Assembly (NCBI RefSeq): GCF_000011485.1 | Contig: NC_005071.1 | Coordinates: forward strand, 1,243,347-1,307,346 | DNA length: 64,000 nucleotides | DNA from: Prochlorococcus marinus str. MIT 9313 | GTDB lineage: Bacteria; Cyanobacteriota; Cyanobacteriia; PCC-6307; Cyanobiaceae | Reading direction: 5' to 3' | Translations under genes and position numbers: made by a program | Part shown: piece by piece, positions 29,067 to 38,669 of the stretch | Position numbering within the stretch: position 1 is the stretch's first letter | Layout of the letters: the number at the start of each line of letters is the position of its first letter | Notes under the pieces: generated by a model | Database searches by the model: none | Told to the model about the DNA's origin: nothing | What the model saw: the letters and a program-made list of their open reading frames with translations, nothing else

Positions 29067-29633
29067 TTATTCATTAATAACTAGCAACCAGCGCCGCAAC
29101 AGGGGCAAACTCAAGCCAATCACATTGCTAAAACAACCCTCAAGGCGCTCCACCATCAAGCCACCCTGACCCTCAAGAGCAAAGCCACCCGCGCATAACA
29201 ATGGTTCACCAGTAGCCACATAAGCCTCGATCTCAGAATCACTCAAGGCAGCAAACAGCACACGTGTCGTTACTGTTTCGCTGAGGCGCTCACCATTAAC
29301 ACTGAGCAAACAGTGACCGGTATGCAAAAACCCCCACGCGCCAGCCATTCTCTGCCAACGGCTACTGGCTTCCACCGCCGTGGCAGGCTTGCCAAACACT
29401 GTGCCATCAAACTCCAACACTGAATCGCAGCCAAGCACCGGCAAAGCCGCCTTAATTTGTTGATGCACCACCCCAGCCTTCGCCTCCGCTAAATGCTGGA
29501 CAAGCCGCACTGGATCAAAATGGTGGATAGTCTCTTCATCAACCCCGCTCACCATCACTTGATGGGGAATCGCGGCCTGTTGAAGCAGTCGACGGCGGGC
29601 TGGAGAAGCCGAGGCAAGCATCAACACAATCAA
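29067..29633 (-). CDS. maf: Maf-like nucleoside triphosphate pyrophosphatase
   Basis: The 184-188 residue protein belongs to the Maf/YceF family, house-cleaning enzymes that hydrolyse non-canonical or modified NTPs. It has the N-terminal [12 protein letters not shown] motif, the acidic [12 protein letters not shown] motif with the catalytic Asp, and the C-terminal [11 protein letters not shown] segment. The frame starts at TTG 29633; GTG at 29627 and ATG at 29621 are alternatives, and the family usually has only a few residues before LASAS. Confidence 0.92.
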   Translation of the reverse strand: MIVLMLASASPARRRLLQQAAIPHQVMVSGVDEETIHHFDPVRLVQHLAEAKAGVVHQQIKAALPVLGCDSVLEFDGTVFGKPATAVEASSRWQRMAGAWGFLHTGHCLLSVNGERLSETVTTRVLFAALSDSEIEAYVATGEPLLCAGGFALEGQGGLMVERLEGCFSNVIGLSLPLLRRWLLVINE

Positions 29634-29669
29634 TTACAGCAGCGAGAACAAGTTCTTAGGCTGCCATTA

Positions 29670-30080
29670 ATGGTCGACCTTGCCTTCGTTGCCATGACAA
29701 GCGAGATGGAATTGCTTGACATGCGCAGCAAAAAACGTGCTGCCCAAGCCATGCGTTGTCTTCGGTTTGACACCAGGTTTTATACCGATGCCCAAGCAAC
29801 AGGGCTCAATGCTGAGAGCGTTTGGCAGCAAGCCCGGCAATACTGCTTGCCTGGATGCAGCTGGTTTCAGCGTGCTGATGCTGTTGAAGCCGATTTTCGC
29901 TGGTTGATTACCGTTGGTGTGTTGCGCCGTGAAGTCGATGGGCAGGGGTTGACAGCGAAAATACGTCTCACCCCCTTGGGCCGCCAGCTACTTGAACAGT
30001 CACCAGGGTTACCAACACAACAAGCTGGGATTTTCGAACGACTGCAACACAATCTGCGTCGACTTTGGCCCAGACAATGA
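29670..30080 (+). CDS. Npun_F0494-type conserved cyanobacterial protein
   Basis: The roughly 130-residue product has the cyanobacterial signature [18 protein letters not shown] at the start and [20 protein letters not shown] near the end, a winged-helix-like pattern. The function is unknown. ATG codons at 29670, 29694 and 29706 are all possible starts; the last has the best, though weak, upstream purine stretch (aagcgag). Its stop overlaps the cobQ ATG by four bases, so it is probably co-translated with cobQ and the ferredoxin gene. Confidence 0.75.
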   Translation: MVDLAFVAMTSEMELLDMRSKKRAAQAMRCLRFDTRFYTDAQATGLNAESVWQQARQYCLPGCSWFQRADAVEADFRWLITVGVLRREVDGQGLTAKIRLTPLGRQLLEQSPGLPTQQAGIFERLQHNLRRLWPRQ

Positions 30081-31597
30081 GCACCGATGGGATGTCGACC
30101 CCCCTGATGGTGTTAGGCACATCCAGTGGAGCTGGTAAATCATTAATGTCGGCCGCTCTCTGCAGGCTGCTGCTTCGTCAAGGCGAAACTCCCATACCCT
30201 TCAAAGGGCAAAACATGAGCAACAACGCCTGGGTTGATGAGAGCGGCGGAGAGATGGCCTATTCACAAGCCCTGCAAGCTTGGGCGGCAGGACTCAAGCC
30301 CCAATGCGCCATGAACCCTGTGCTGCTCAAACCCCAGGGAGACAGCACCAGTGAAGTCATCCATCTGGGTCAAAGCGTTGGCACGGCGCGTGCCGAGACC
30401 TACTACGAGCAATGGTTCCGTCCTGGATGGAGCGTCATCCGTGAGGCGCTAAAAGACCTTCAATGCTCTTACACCCATGGCCGGCTTGTCTTGGAAGGTG
30501 CAGGCAGCCCAGTGGAAGTCAACCTGCAACGGCGAGACCTCACCAACCTGCGATTGGCTCAGTTCCTGCGTGCCCGCTGTTTGCTCGTTGCCGATATCGA
30601 ACGCGGTGGTGTTTTTGCCCAGATCATGGGAACCCTGTCTTTACTGAAGCCGGTAGAAAAGCAGTTGATACGCGGGCTACTCATCAATCGTTTCCGTGGC
30701 CGACGCGAACTTTTTGATGAAGGGCGCGATTGGTTAGAAGCCGAAACCGGAATTCCCGTCATCGGTGTAATGCCATGGCTGGAAGAGCTCTTCCCGCCAG
30801 AAGACTCCCTTGATCTACTGGAGAGAAGAGGCAAAAAAAATGATGCCGAGATCGAAATCGCTGTCTTGAAATTGCCATCCCTAAGTAATTTTTCCGATCT
30901 CGATCCATTAGAAGCAGAACCCACAGTTCAGCTGCGATGGGTTGAACCCGGCACATTCCTCGGGATGCCAGATGCTGTCATCATTCCCGGCAGCAAGCAG
31001 ACACTGCGCGATCTAAATTCGCTAAACCGCAGTGGTTTAGGAAGCCAGTTGCAAACCTACGCCCAAAGCGGCGGGCATGTGTTTGGCATCTGTGGCGGCA
31101 TGCAAATGCTTGGGCGAACTCTGGCAGATCCCCTAGGTCTGGAAGGCGTCACAACAACAGACCCATCAAGCAGCATGGCAGGACTCAATCTGCTGCCTCT
31201 AGATACCGTTTTCAAACGCAACAAGGCTCTAAGTCAATGCCAAAGGATTACCCAGTGGCCAGACAATGCCAAGGTGAAGGGGTTTGAATTACACCATGGC
31301 AATAGCCAACTCATTCAAGGGAGCCATGAGTCTGTCCTCCCTATGGCTGACGATCCCTCAATGGGTTGGGTCAGTAAAAATGAGAGCTGCGGCCAAGTCG
31401 CGGGAACTTACCTGCACGGGATTTTCGAGAATGGTCGCTGGCGAAGGCTGTGGCTCAATCTGATACGGAAGCAAAAGGGTTTAGCAGACTTGCCGACCGA
31501 TATATCCAACCATGAGCAACAAAGAGAACAACTACTCAATCGTCTCGCCGATGTTTTCGAAGAACATGTCAACATCAACCCACTGCTGGGAACATGA
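30077..31597 (+). CDS. cobQ: Cobyric acid synthase
   Basis: The 506-residue enzyme amidates the b, d, e and g carboxylates of adenosylcobyrinate a,c-diamide in cobalamin synthesis, using glutamine and ATP. It has the N-terminal P-loop-like ATPase motif [18 protein letters not shown] and [13 protein letters not shown], and the C-terminal class I glutamine amidotransferase domain with the Cys nucleophile in [11 protein letters not shown] and the His in [11 protein letters not shown] chose the ATG at 30077, which overlaps the upstream stop; a TTG at 30065 is also in frame. Confidence 0.96.
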   Translation: MSTDGMSTPLMVLGTSSGAGKSLMSAALCRLLLRQGETPIPFKGQNMSNNAWVDESGGEMAYSQALQAWAAGLKPQCAMNPVLLKPQGDSTSEVIHLGQSVGTARAETYYEQWFRPGWSVIREALKDLQCSYTHGRLVLEGAGSPVEVNLQRRDLTNLRLAQFLRARCLLVADIERGGVFAQIMGTLSLLKPVEKQLIRGLLINRFRGRRELFDEGRDWLEAETGIPVIGVMPWLEELFPPEDSLDLLERRGKKNDAEIEIAVLKLPSLSNFSDLDPLEAEPTVQLRWVEPGTFLGMPDAVIIPGSKQTLRDLNSLNRSGLGSQLQTYAQSGGHVFGICGGMQMLGRTLADPLGLEGVTTTDPSSSMAGLNLLPLDTVFKRNKALSQCQRITQWPDNAKVKGFELHHGNSQLIQGSHESVLPMADDPSMGWVSKNESCGQVAGTYLHGIFENGRWRRLWLNLIRKQKGLADLPTDISNHEQQREQLLNRLADVFEEHVNINPLLGT

Positions 31598-31839
31598 CGA
31601 TCTCTAAGATTGAGATTCAATGGCCCAATGGCACAAGATCCCATACAGAACCAGGGATTGATTGGCTCCAGGTTGCTCGAGACGCAGGAATCATCATTCC
31701 CACAGGCTGCTTACAAGGGAGCTGTGGTGCTTGTGAGATTGAAGTGAATGGAGAAGTGGTGAGAGCCTGCATCGCCATCGTTCCCAGAACGAAGTCATGC
31801 CAACTCAAGGTGGAGTTCGCCGATGATCCTTTCTGGTGA
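31594..31839 (+). CDS. Small plant-type [2Fe-2S] ferredoxin
   Basis: The 81-residue protein has the plant-type ferredoxin cysteine set: C-x5-C-x2-C in [14 protein letters not shown] and a fourth Cys in VRACIAIVP. The fold is that of adrenodoxin/plant ferredoxins, but it is short and lacks the long C-terminal region of PetF. Its ATG overlaps the cobQ stop (ATGA). Coupling to cobQ suggests a role as electron donor in corrinoid metabolism, perhaps cobalt reduction, but this is inference. Confidence 0.9.
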   Translation: MTISKIEIQWPNGTRSHTEPGIDWLQVARDAGIIIPTGCLQGSCGACEIEVNGEVVRACIAIVPRTKSCQLKVEFADDPFW

Positions 31840-32370
31840 TCTATCGCAGAGCTATCAATCCTTTTTAAACAGCATTTGCCTTACAGCTTTTGCAGGAAGC
31901 AACGGGGGTTTAGCACTGATGACTTTCTACCGGGAGAAATAAATGCAGCGACTAATAGTCAGCAAGCAGCAATTAATGCCTGCGCTACTGATTATTTCTG
32001 ATGCAAGCCCATTTCTACTCATGGGTTTTTTCTTAGAGACAGCCTGGCTTGGTGGCCACTTTGAAAGCAATTCTCTCTAGTTGTGACATCGGCATTGCCT
32101 ACATCGACTCCTGCCATGTCTAGGCCTCCAAGCTTGCTGGCATGGCGACGTTGTAGGAGGCAGCCCCTCAAGCCTGCTTAAGCCACCTCTTGTCGGATTG
32201 AATCCTTGGTAAACACTTTTAAAAGGGCATCGAGCAGCCGCTCTACTTTTGAGCCTGCTAATCAGCAAGCTGCGCTGTCCATAGACTCTCCTTCCTCAAG
32301 CATCTCTTGATGACTCTGATGCCATGAAAGATCAACAGCTCGCTAAAGTGATTGCAACAAACAAAAGAAC
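31840..32370. other. Sparse region between ferredoxin and methyltransferase genes
   Basis: About 530 bases with no well-supported gene except the short frame at 31943-32080. Composition changes along it. Between 32115 and 32165 there are short complementary segments (gcctcc / ggaggc) that might fold. I see no tRNA. Confidence 0.45.
31943..32080 (+). CDS. Possible small membrane-like peptide (45 aa)
   Basis: An ATG at 31943, seven bases after gggaga, opens a 45-codon frame. The peptide has a hydrophobic centre (LMPALLII and PFLLMGFFL) flanked by a basic N-terminus and an acidic/polar end. The good ribosome binding site is the main support. It matches nothing I know and may be chance. Confidence 0.3.
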   Translation: MQRLIVSKQQLMPALLIISDASPFLLMGFFLETAWLGGHFESNSL

Positions 32371-33201
32371 GTGCTTCCTGGAGTAGATGCCTCAGCGCAT
32401 GTGGTTAATTGCTTTAGGGCAAAATATACCAACATTAGCCTCGACAACTTTGCACATTTATGGGTCACCAAACCAGCTGAGAAGCTTGCGAATCGATACC
32501 TGAAGGAGGTAGGTGAATCCGAAGATATTGCCCACTGCCTCAGACATCGATTTTTTCTAGAAAGGCTTCGAGAGTTCCACATTCAAGCAACAAATGGAGT
32601 GTTTATCAATATTGGCGCCGGGTTCACCAATTACCCCTATCTAATCAACACTCCCATAGCATCCTGCGAAGTAGACAAGCCCAACCTGATCAAGTCAAAG
32701 CAGCAAAGAATACAGAAGCTTCAATCCTCTCAGCAGCTCCCAGAAAGAGACATTCTATTCCTCTGTACAACAGACCTCAACAACAGCAGAGAAAACAAAA
32801 AACTATTCGACTCATTAAGCCAATGGATAGGATCACGCCAATCATTTATCCTCATGGAAGGGCTTTTATACTGGCTTTCGCAAGACTCAGTCAATTCACT
32901 TTTTAAACATCTACAGCAAACACAAATAGCCGGAAGTCTTCTCGCACTGAATGCATTCAAACCAAGCGAAACTTCTAAGGCAATGTTTCAAAGGCTAAGG
33001 AAATTCAGCGAGAAAGGCTACGGGATAGGACACTTTTCCCCCAATACACTCAGCGAAACATTCCACGAGAATCTCTTAGGCTACAAATTGATCGATCAAG
33101 CAAATTACATCAGCCTCTCAAAGCAACTTGACAAAGTCAAAGAGCTTGTCGATAAAGACTCAGTCCTAGAAGAGGATTGCTACTTGTTACGTAAGATATA
33201 G
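32371..33201 (+). CDS. LCM/PPM1/TcmP-type class I methyltransferase
   Basis: The 276-residue protein resembles leucine carboxyl methyltransferase-like SAM enzymes: INIGAGFTNYPYLI (motif I), CEVDKPNLIKSKQQRIQKL (the acidic residue after strand 2), FLCTTDLNN and ILMEGLLYWLSQDSVNSLF, which is the family's characteristic segment. These enzymes O-methylate carboxyl groups in small molecules or proteins. The start is GTG at 32371. It stands alone in a sparse region and is more AT-rich than its neighbours, which may reflect recent acquisition. The substrate is unknown. Confidence 0.78.
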   Translation: MLPGVDASAHVVNCFRAKYTNISLDNFAHLWVTKPAEKLANRYLKEVGESEDIAHCLRHRFFLERLREFHIQATNGVFINIGAGFTNYPYLINTPIASCEVDKPNLIKSKQQRIQKLQSSQQLPERDILFLCTTDLNNSRENKKLFDSLSQWIGSRQSFILMEGLLYWLSQDSVNSLFKHLQQTQIAGSLLALNAFKPSETSKAMFQRLRKFSEKGYGIGHFSPNTLSETFHENLLGYKLIDQANYISLSKQLDKVKELVDKDSVLEEDCYLLRKI

Positions 33202-33270
33202 AGTGAAGCAGGAAAACAGATAATCAGTTTTATATTTAATGAACAGGCAAGAGTGTGAGAAGTGAAGGGT

Positions 33271-33843
33271 TTAACCCTGAAACTCACGGCACGGGGAACT
33301 AACACCAGCCGATTGCACACCCTTCATGTAAGCAAGCATCGTATCAGCATCTGAGACCTCAAACGGGTCACCATCAGCATTATCACTAAAGCCAGGCTCA
33401 ACAAACATCTTTTCAATATTACAATCATTCACTAGCATCGAATAGCGCCAGGAACGCAAACCAAAACCTAGGTTGGATTTCTCAACAAGCATGCCCATTT
33501 TACGAGTGAACTCTCCATTCCCATCAGGGAGCATAAAGATATTCTTGGTACCCAAATGTTTGCTCCACTGGAACATTACAAAAGCATCATTCACTGAAAG
33601 ACAGACAATCTGATCAACACCTTGGGCAACAAGTTCTGCATGCAACTCCTCATAACGTGGCAAATGATTGGATGAGCACGTAGGCGTAAAAGCTCCTGGC
33701 AGGGCTAACACCACCACCTTGCGCCCCTTAAAGATTTCAGCACTAGTCAGGTCTTGCCAGCGGAATGGATTAGACCCGGGCACAGATTCATCGCGCACGC
33801 GAGTCTTGAAGGTGACATCTGGAACGTTTTGAGGGAAAGGCAT
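33271..33843 (-). CDS. Peroxiredoxin, Prx5 type
   Basis: The 190-residue protein has the Prx5 peroxidatic motif [19 protein letters not shown] with the catalytic Cys preceded by Pro and Thr. The motifs [15 protein letters not shown] and [27 protein letters not shown] complete the AhpE/Prx5-type thioredoxin fold. A Cys in NDCNIEKMF could act as a resolving Cys. It reduces peroxides in the cytosol with thiol or glutaredoxin partners. It stands 75 bases from the dnaA stop on the same strand. Confidence 0.93.
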   Translation of the reverse strand: MPFPQNVPDVTFKTRVRDESVPGSNPFRWQDLTSAEIFKGRKVVVLALPGAFTPTCSSNHLPRYEELHAELVAQGVDQIVCLSVNDAFVMFQWSKHLGTKNIFMLPDGNGEFTRKMGMLVEKSNLGFGLRSWRYSMLVNDCNIEKMFVEPGFSDNADGDPFEVSDADTMLAYMKGVQSAGVSSPCREFQG

Positions 33844-33918
33844 TGCAAGGCTGATGTTGATGCAAACAAAATCTCATACACCTCATCTAATCTTGTCAAA
33901 TAATCAAATTGTTGAAAC

Positions 33919-35316
33919 CTATCGCCGACGGCGTGAATCGATCTGCAGCAGATCTCTCACACGCCGAACCTGACTAGCCAACTGAGGATCACTGGACAAC
34001 CTTTTCTCCACTTGCTCGATGGCATACATCACTGTGGTGTGGTCCTTTCCCCCAAAAGTCTCACCGATGCGAGGCAAGCTCAAATCCGTGCCCTGACGCA
34101 TCAGGTACATGCCCACCTGCCGAGCATGGCTAACGGCCCGCCTTCGACTGCTACTACGCATGTCTTGAGGAGTCACGTCAAAAACCTCAGAGACCTTATC
34201 AATCACTTGTTGTGGGGTAACGTCCACACCTTGACCATTAGGGTCAAGCATTGGCGCTACCGATTCAACTGTCATCGGCAGCCCCGTGATCGAAGCAAAG
34301 GCAACTGCCCTGGTCAAAGCCCCCTCAAGTTCACGGATATTGGAGGTGAAGCGCCCAGCGATGTACTGAATTAAATCGCGAGGCAGCATCATGCGTTCCT
34401 GTTCCGCCTTCTTCTGCAAAATTGCCATGCGAGTCTCAAGGTCAGGCGACTGAATATCAGCGATCAAGCCCATAGAGAATCGAGAGATTAGGCGTTCTTG
34501 AAGCTTTGGAATCTGACTTGGAGGTCTATCACTAGCGATCACAATCTGCCTACCTGCTTCATGGAGAGCATTAAAGGTATGAAAGAACTCTTCCTGGGTG
34601 TATTCCTTGCCTTCAATAAACTGAATATCGTCAACCAAAATCAAATCAGTGGCACGATATCGATCTCGGAAAGCTTGCATACCATCCTTCCGAATAGCTT
34701 GAATTAAGTCATTCGTGAAGGTCTCTGTAGAAACATAAGCCACCTTTGCTTCGGGATTGATCTCAAGCCTGTAGTGACCAATAGCCTGCATCAGATGAGT
34801 CTTGCCTAGGCCAACACCGCCGCAAATGAATAAAGGATTGAACTCTCGCCCAGGAGCTTCTGCAACGGCTAGCGCAGCAGCATGGGCCATGCGACTGTTC
34901 GGCCCCACGACGAACCGATTGAAGACATAGCGCAGGTTCAGGCCTGGAAGAATCCGCCGAGGGCCACTAGAAGGGGCTACAGAGGCAGTGGTTGTTTCTG
35001 CAGTAGGCAAAGGTGAAGGGATGGAAGCCGATGTCATTGGTGGTAACACCCTCTCAGCAGAGTCTTCCTCCTGAGCCTGAACAGACACCCTCACTGACTG
35101 GCCGTAAATCTTGGCCGCAGCCGCCTCGATTGTCTGAACGTAATTCTTGCGAAGCCAGTTACTTGCAAAGCTATTTGGAGCAATCAGAGTCAACTCCCCG
35201 TCCCGAAAACCACTACAAATGGCAGGACGAATCCATGTCTCAAACGTAGGTTTGCTGAGATTGTGCTGAAGGGCCTGCTGCACCTTGGACCACAGCTCAT
35301 TGCCCGTTATCACCAC
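33919..35316 (-). CDS. dnaA: Chromosomal replication initiator DnaA
   Basis: The 465-residue protein has all four DnaA domains: N-terminal [20 protein letters not shown], a Pro/Ser/Thr-rich linker (about 90-125), the AAA+ core with Walker [11 protein letters not shown], Walker [11 protein letters not shown] and sensor II, and the C-terminal DNA-binding signature [13 protein letters not shown] with [13 protein letters not shown] chose GTG 35316, with gagg seven bases upstream; an upstream frame to 35349 adds 11 basic residues. No DnaA-box cluster is visible next to the gene, in keeping with cyanobacteria where dnaA is often away from the origin. Confidence 0.96.
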   Translation of the reverse strand: MVITGNELWSKVQQALQHNLSKPTFETWIRPAICSGFRDGELTLIAPNSFASNWLRKNYVQTIEAAAAKIYGQSVRVSVQAQEEDSAERVLPPMTSASIPSPLPTAETTTASVAPSSGPRRILPGLNLRYVFNRFVVGPNSRMAHAAALAVAEAPGREFNPLFICGGVGLGKTHLMQAIGHYRLEINPEAKVAYVSTETFTNDLIQAIRKDGMQAFRDRYRATDLILVDDIQFIEGKEYTQEEFFHTFNALHEAGRQIVIASDRPPSQIPKLQERLISRFSMGLIADIQSPDLETRMAILQKKAEQERMMLPRDLIQYIAGRFTSNIRELEGALTRAVAFASITGLPMTVESVAPMLDPNGQGVDVTPQQVIDKVSEVFDVTPQDMRSSSRRRAVSHARQVGMYLMRQGTDLSLPRIGETFGGKDHTTVMYAIEQVEKRLSSDPQLASQVRRVRDLLQIDSRRRR

Positions 35317-35415
35317 ATCCTTTCCTCTGCGATGGCTGAATCTACGCAACTTCTATCGAGCAAGCCGTCTTTAATAAGACCCTGATGTTCTCGTTCCCTG
35401 GCACCTGCGTTTGTC

Positions 35416-36570
35416 ATGACCCTTGCCCTATCTGCCCACAGGCTGCATCCGCTCAGATGGCTTGGCTTGATCCTCATCAGCATCAACCTAAGTGGCTGCA
35501 ACGAAGGGTTACGTCAACGCATCGGCATTGGTTCTAAGACAAGTCCAGACAACACCCCTGTCGTCAGTGATCCACCCAAGTCAGCGCCTCTGCAGCCTGG
35601 CACCAATGTGATCGTGATTGCGGTGGAACAAGTTGGTCCGGCAGTGGTGCGCATCGACACGGTGAAACGGATCGCAAACCCCCTTGGCAACTTTTTCGGC
35701 GGCGGACCTCCCATCCAACGGCAAGCCGGCCAAGGGTCAGGTTTCATCACACGCTCTGACGGGCTGATCTTCACCAATGCTCATGTGGTTGATGGGGCAG
35801 AACGGGTATCAGTAACCCTTCCAGATGGACGCAGTTACAGCGGCAAAGTGCTTGGTGGTGATCCCCTTACAGATGTAGCCGTGGTCAAAGTCGTAGCGAA
35901 GAAACTTCCAGTAGCCCCACTCGGCAATTCCAACAACATCAAGCCTGGGCAATGGGCAATCGCGATCGGCAATCCTCTTGGACTCAACAACACCGTTACT
36001 GCAGGCATCATCAGCTCCGTCGACCGCACCAACGCCTTAGGGGGGGGGCAACGAGTTCCTTACATCCAAACGGACGCCGCCGTAAACCCTGGCAATAGCG
36101 GAGGACCACTCATCAATGCCTCAGGACAGGTGATCGGAATCAATACTGCCATCAAAGTTGCGCCGGGAGGCGGGCTGAGTTTTGCAGTACCGATCAACCT
36201 GGCCAAACGAATTGCCCAACAAATCGTGGGGAGAGGGCAAGCTTCTCATCCCTATATCGGGGTAAGGCTGCAGAGCCTTACCCCCCAACTAGCCAAAGAA
36301 ATCAACGCAACAGGAGGGGCATGCCAAGTACCTGAAGTTAATGCTGTTCTCGTTGTTGAAGTGATGTCTCGCAGCCCTGCAGACAAAGCCGGCGTGCGCC
36401 AATGCGACTTAATTCGTGAAGTCAATGGTGAGGTCGTCCGCGACCCTTCACAAGTACAACTTGCCGTTGATCGTGGGGAGGTTGGCAAGCCCATGCCGCT
36501 CACCCTTGAACGAAACAACAAGACGATCGAATTAATCGTCAAACCAGCAGAGCTACCCCGGCAGGGGTGA
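35416..36570 (+). CDS. HtrA/Deg-type serine protease with one PDZ domain
   Basis: The 384-residue protein has an N-terminal signal with a lipobox-like LSGC at about residue 26-29, so it is exported and may be lipid-anchored. The trypsin-like domain has the catalytic His in FTNAHVVDGA, Asp in DPLTDVAVVKV and Ser in AVNPGNSGGPL. One PDZ domain follows (PYIGVRLQSLTPQL to the end). Deg proteases clear damaged envelope and photosystem II proteins. It is divergent from dnaA. Confidence 0.95.
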   Translation: MTLALSAHRLHPLRWLGLILISINLSGCNEGLRQRIGIGSKTSPDNTPVVSDPPKSAPLQPGTNVIVIAVEQVGPAVVRIDTVKRIANPLGNFFGGGPPIQRQAGQGSGFITRSDGLIFTNAHVVDGAERVSVTLPDGRSYSGKVLGGDPLTDVAVVKVVAKKLPVAPLGNSNNIKPGQWAIAIGNPLGLNNTVTAGIISSVDRTNALGGGQRVPYIQTDAAVNPGNSGGPLINASGQVIGINTAIKVAPGGGLSFAVPINLAKRIAQQIVGRGQASHPYIGVRLQSLTPQLAKEINATGGACQVPEVNAVLVVEVMSRSPADKAGVRQCDLIREVNGEVVRDPSQVQLAVDRGEVGKPMPLTLERNNKTIELIVKPAELPRQG

Positions 36571-36576
36571 ATTGAA

Positions 36577-37239
36577 ATGGCAAAACCTGCACTGGTGGTG
36601 ATGGCCCGCTGGCCGGCAGCAGGCAGATGCAAACGAAGACTGGCCGACACTCTTGGAATAGTGCGTGCAGCATCAATCCAGGCCAGGCTTACCAAACACA
36701 CTCTGCGCGTGGCCAATCATCTGGCCAATAGAGGCCTGGTCGAGCTGCAATTCGCGATCACTGGCCTCGCTCCCAAGGCAGCCAAGCGCTGGGCACACGA
36801 TCAAGGTGTGAGCACAGTGGAGCTTCAAGGCAAGGGAAGCCTGGGTGAACGGATGCGTCGACAGGTTTTGCGAGTGCAGCAACGACACCATCCACAAATC
36901 ACAATGGGCCGCACCACATTGCTGATCGGCACAGACCTGCCAAATCTCTGTGATCGTGATCTGCTTCAGGCCCTAGAAGCTTTGCAAGAGCATGAGTTCG
37001 TACTTGGACCCGCTACTGATGGGGGCTATTGGTTACTTGGACTCTCAGGGCGCTTGGTAAAGCCCGTGACACGCTGGCCCTTCTGCGGCATTCCTTGGGG
37101 TAGCAATCAAGTGAAGCAAGTCACACTGCAGAAAGCAGCGGATGCAGGAGTAAGGCCTTGCTTACTTGGTCAACAAAACGATCTCGATTGCCTTGAAGAT
37201 CTTTCACCATGGCAAGCATGCGAGGAAAGATTGATATGA
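36577..37239 (+). CDS. TIGR04282-type arsenosugar-associated glycosyltransferase
   Basis: The 220-residue product belongs to the DUF2064/TIGR04282 family: N-terminal LVVMARWPAAGRCKRRLA, LLIGTDLPNLCDRDL with the Asp motif, and GPATDGGYWLLGL. The family is found with TIGR04283 glycosyltransferases and arsenic methylation genes and is thought to act in arsenosugar biosynthesis. The start is six bases after the htrA stop and the partner gene follows, so the two form a pair. An ArsM-like gene lies at 19852-20655. Confidence 0.85.
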   Translation: MAKPALVVMARWPAAGRCKRRLADTLGIVRAASIQARLTKHTLRVANHLANRGLVELQFAITGLAPKAAKRWAHDQGVSTVELQGKGSLGERMRRQVLRVQQRHHPQITMGRTTLLIGTDLPNLCDRDLLQALEALQEHEFVLGPATDGGYWLLGLSGRLVKPVTRWPFCGIPWGSNQVKQVTLQKAADAGVRPCLLGQQNDLDCLEDLSPWQACEERLI

Positions 37240-37348
37240 CAAGGATTTGAACCAGGAAACAACTCGTTTAAGGCAAGAAAAACGGGTCGAGAAAGAACAA
37301 GATGACCTCTTTCAAAAAGGAAGCAATGCCGCTCAAAACTTCTCATCA

Positions 37349-38065
37349 ATGAGCAACATCTCAGCTCTAAGTGAGGTGGGACATCACCTCAGCGTGATTG
37401 TGCCGAGCCTCAATGAAGCCAGCCGTCTACCACTGCTCTTGGCTGATCTCCAACGCTGGCCGACACCCCTTGACCTTTGGATCGTTGATGCTGGCAGCTG
37501 TGATGACACAGAACTCGCTGCCCAACTCACAGGAGCTCATGTACTGCGAGTAGCCAATCCCAATCGGGGTGCTCAGCTCAGCCATGGAGCATGCCATGCC
37601 AAAGGAACTTGGCTGATGTTCCTGCATGCCGACAGCCGACTCCCCCCCCAATGGCCCGCTGTCGTTGAAGCAGTGATTACTCAGTCAGCAGGAGAGCTGA
37701 ATGCTTGGTTTTTCGACTACAAAATCCAAGGAAAGGGAACAAAACTTCGTCTAATGGAACTAGCTGTGGCCCTTCGCAGTCATTGGCTGCAAAGGCCCTA
37801 TGGCGATCAAGGCTTGCTCATCAGCAAAAGGCTCTACCAACACATCGGGGGATACAAACCCATCCCTTTGATGGAAGATCTCGATTTGGTGCAGCGACTC
37901 TCTTGCCAAGTCAAGTTGCTAAGCCTGGGATTACCCCTGTACACCGATGGCCGCCGTTTGCAACGGCTAGGTCTACTCAATCAAGCCTGGCAAAACGCCC
38001 AATTGCGTAGACGCTGGCGCAGAGGAGAGGCAGCCAAGCAGCTGTCAAAAGACTATTACCAATAA
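37349..38065 (+). CDS. TIGR04283-type arsenosugar-associated glycosyltransferase
   Basis: This GT2-fold protein of about 238 residues has SVIVPSLNEASRLPLLL at the start, the nucleotide-binding Asp in LWIVDAGSCDDTE, and the acceptor motif FLHADSRLP, with DQGLLISKRLYQHIGGYKP and LMEDLDLVQRLS. These are signatures of the TIGR04283 group. I placed the start at ATG 37349; a TTG at 37247 would add a charged 34-residue leader right after the TIGR04282 gene. It pairs with the upstream gene. Confidence 0.82.
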   Translation: MSNISALSEVGHHLSVIVPSLNEASRLPLLLADLQRWPTPLDLWIVDAGSCDDTELAAQLTGAHVLRVANPNRGAQLSHGACHAKGTWLMFLHADSRLPPQWPAVVEAVITQSAGELNAWFFDYKIQGKGTKLRLMELAVALRSHWLQRPYGDQGLLISKRLYQHIGGYKPIPLMEDLDLVQRLSCQVKLLSLGLPLYTDGRRLQRLGLLNQAWQNAQLRRRWRRGEAAKQLSKDYYQ

Positions 38066-38068
38066 TCC

Positions 38069-38569
38069 TTAGGCATACCAGAAAGCACATTTGTGGCCAT
38101 CAGGCTCCAGCGTCCAACCCTGTCGCTCATAGAAATCGACAACACCTGGATCAGCAAAGAGCGTGACTCGTTTAACACCCATCTCCTTAAGAGATTCAAG
38201 GGTGTAATCCATTAGATGCTTACCCAATCCCACCCCCTGATAAATGGGGTGAATAGCTACATCCCACACTGTGGCTTCAAGAACTCCATCACCTGTACAT
38301 CGAGCAAAACCAACCAAACGAGGGAACAGGGGATCATGGCGCCAAAGGCCCACTTTCAAGAGCGTGTGATCAAGTGCAAGACGCACTCGACGCATCGGCC
38401 GGCGACTCCAACCCACAGCCTCCAGCAATTGTTCAAGCTCAACAAGATCGAATGAACGGTCTTGACTGAAGACAAGGTTGATCTGCTCATTCGAAGACGG
38501 GCACTCTCGTGCTCGATGCCCATAGGCCTGCTCAAGAACCTCCGGCGTTAGCGAAGAGGAGCTGATCAC
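38069..38569 (-). CDS. GNAT acetyltransferase, Ycf52/plastid SNAT-like
   Basis: The 166-residue protein has the GNAT acetyl-CoA motif YQGVGLGKHLM and the segments AVGWSRRPMRR, ATVWDVAIHP, VTLFADPGVVDFYERQGW and a C-terminal FWYA. These match the plastid Ycf52 proteins and the plant plastid N-acetyltransferases described as serotonin N-acetyltransferase or GNAT2 as I recall them. The plant enzymes acetylate amines and lysines of chloroplast proteins; the substrate here is unknown. The start codon is GTG (38569). Confidence 0.85.
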   Translation of the reverse strand: MISSSSLTPEVLEQAYGHRARECPSSNEQINLVFSQDRSFDLVELEQLLEAVGWSRRPMRRVRLALDHTLLKVGLWRHDPLFPRLVGFARCTGDGVLEATVWDVAIHPIYQGVGLGKHLMDYTLESLKEMGVKRVTLFADPGVVDFYERQGWTLEPDGHKCAFWYA

Positions 38570-38669
38570 ACGGCAGTGCTCAACTGTCTTGATCCTGCTT
38601 CACCAAGGCCCATAACCATTAAGCGTGAAGCTGAAATCAAGATCCAATCACTGAAAGCAAAAACTAAAT

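Noticed and set aside
33844..35415. Replication origin next to dnaA
   Set aside because: No cluster of DnaA boxes or AT-rich unwinding region is visible in the short flanking gaps, and dnaN is not adjacent.
37240..37330. ggatttgaacc, the complement of a tRNA T-loop-like sequence
   Set aside because: The flanking sequence gives no acceptor, D or anticodon stems, and it lies at the start of a glycosyltransferase frame.
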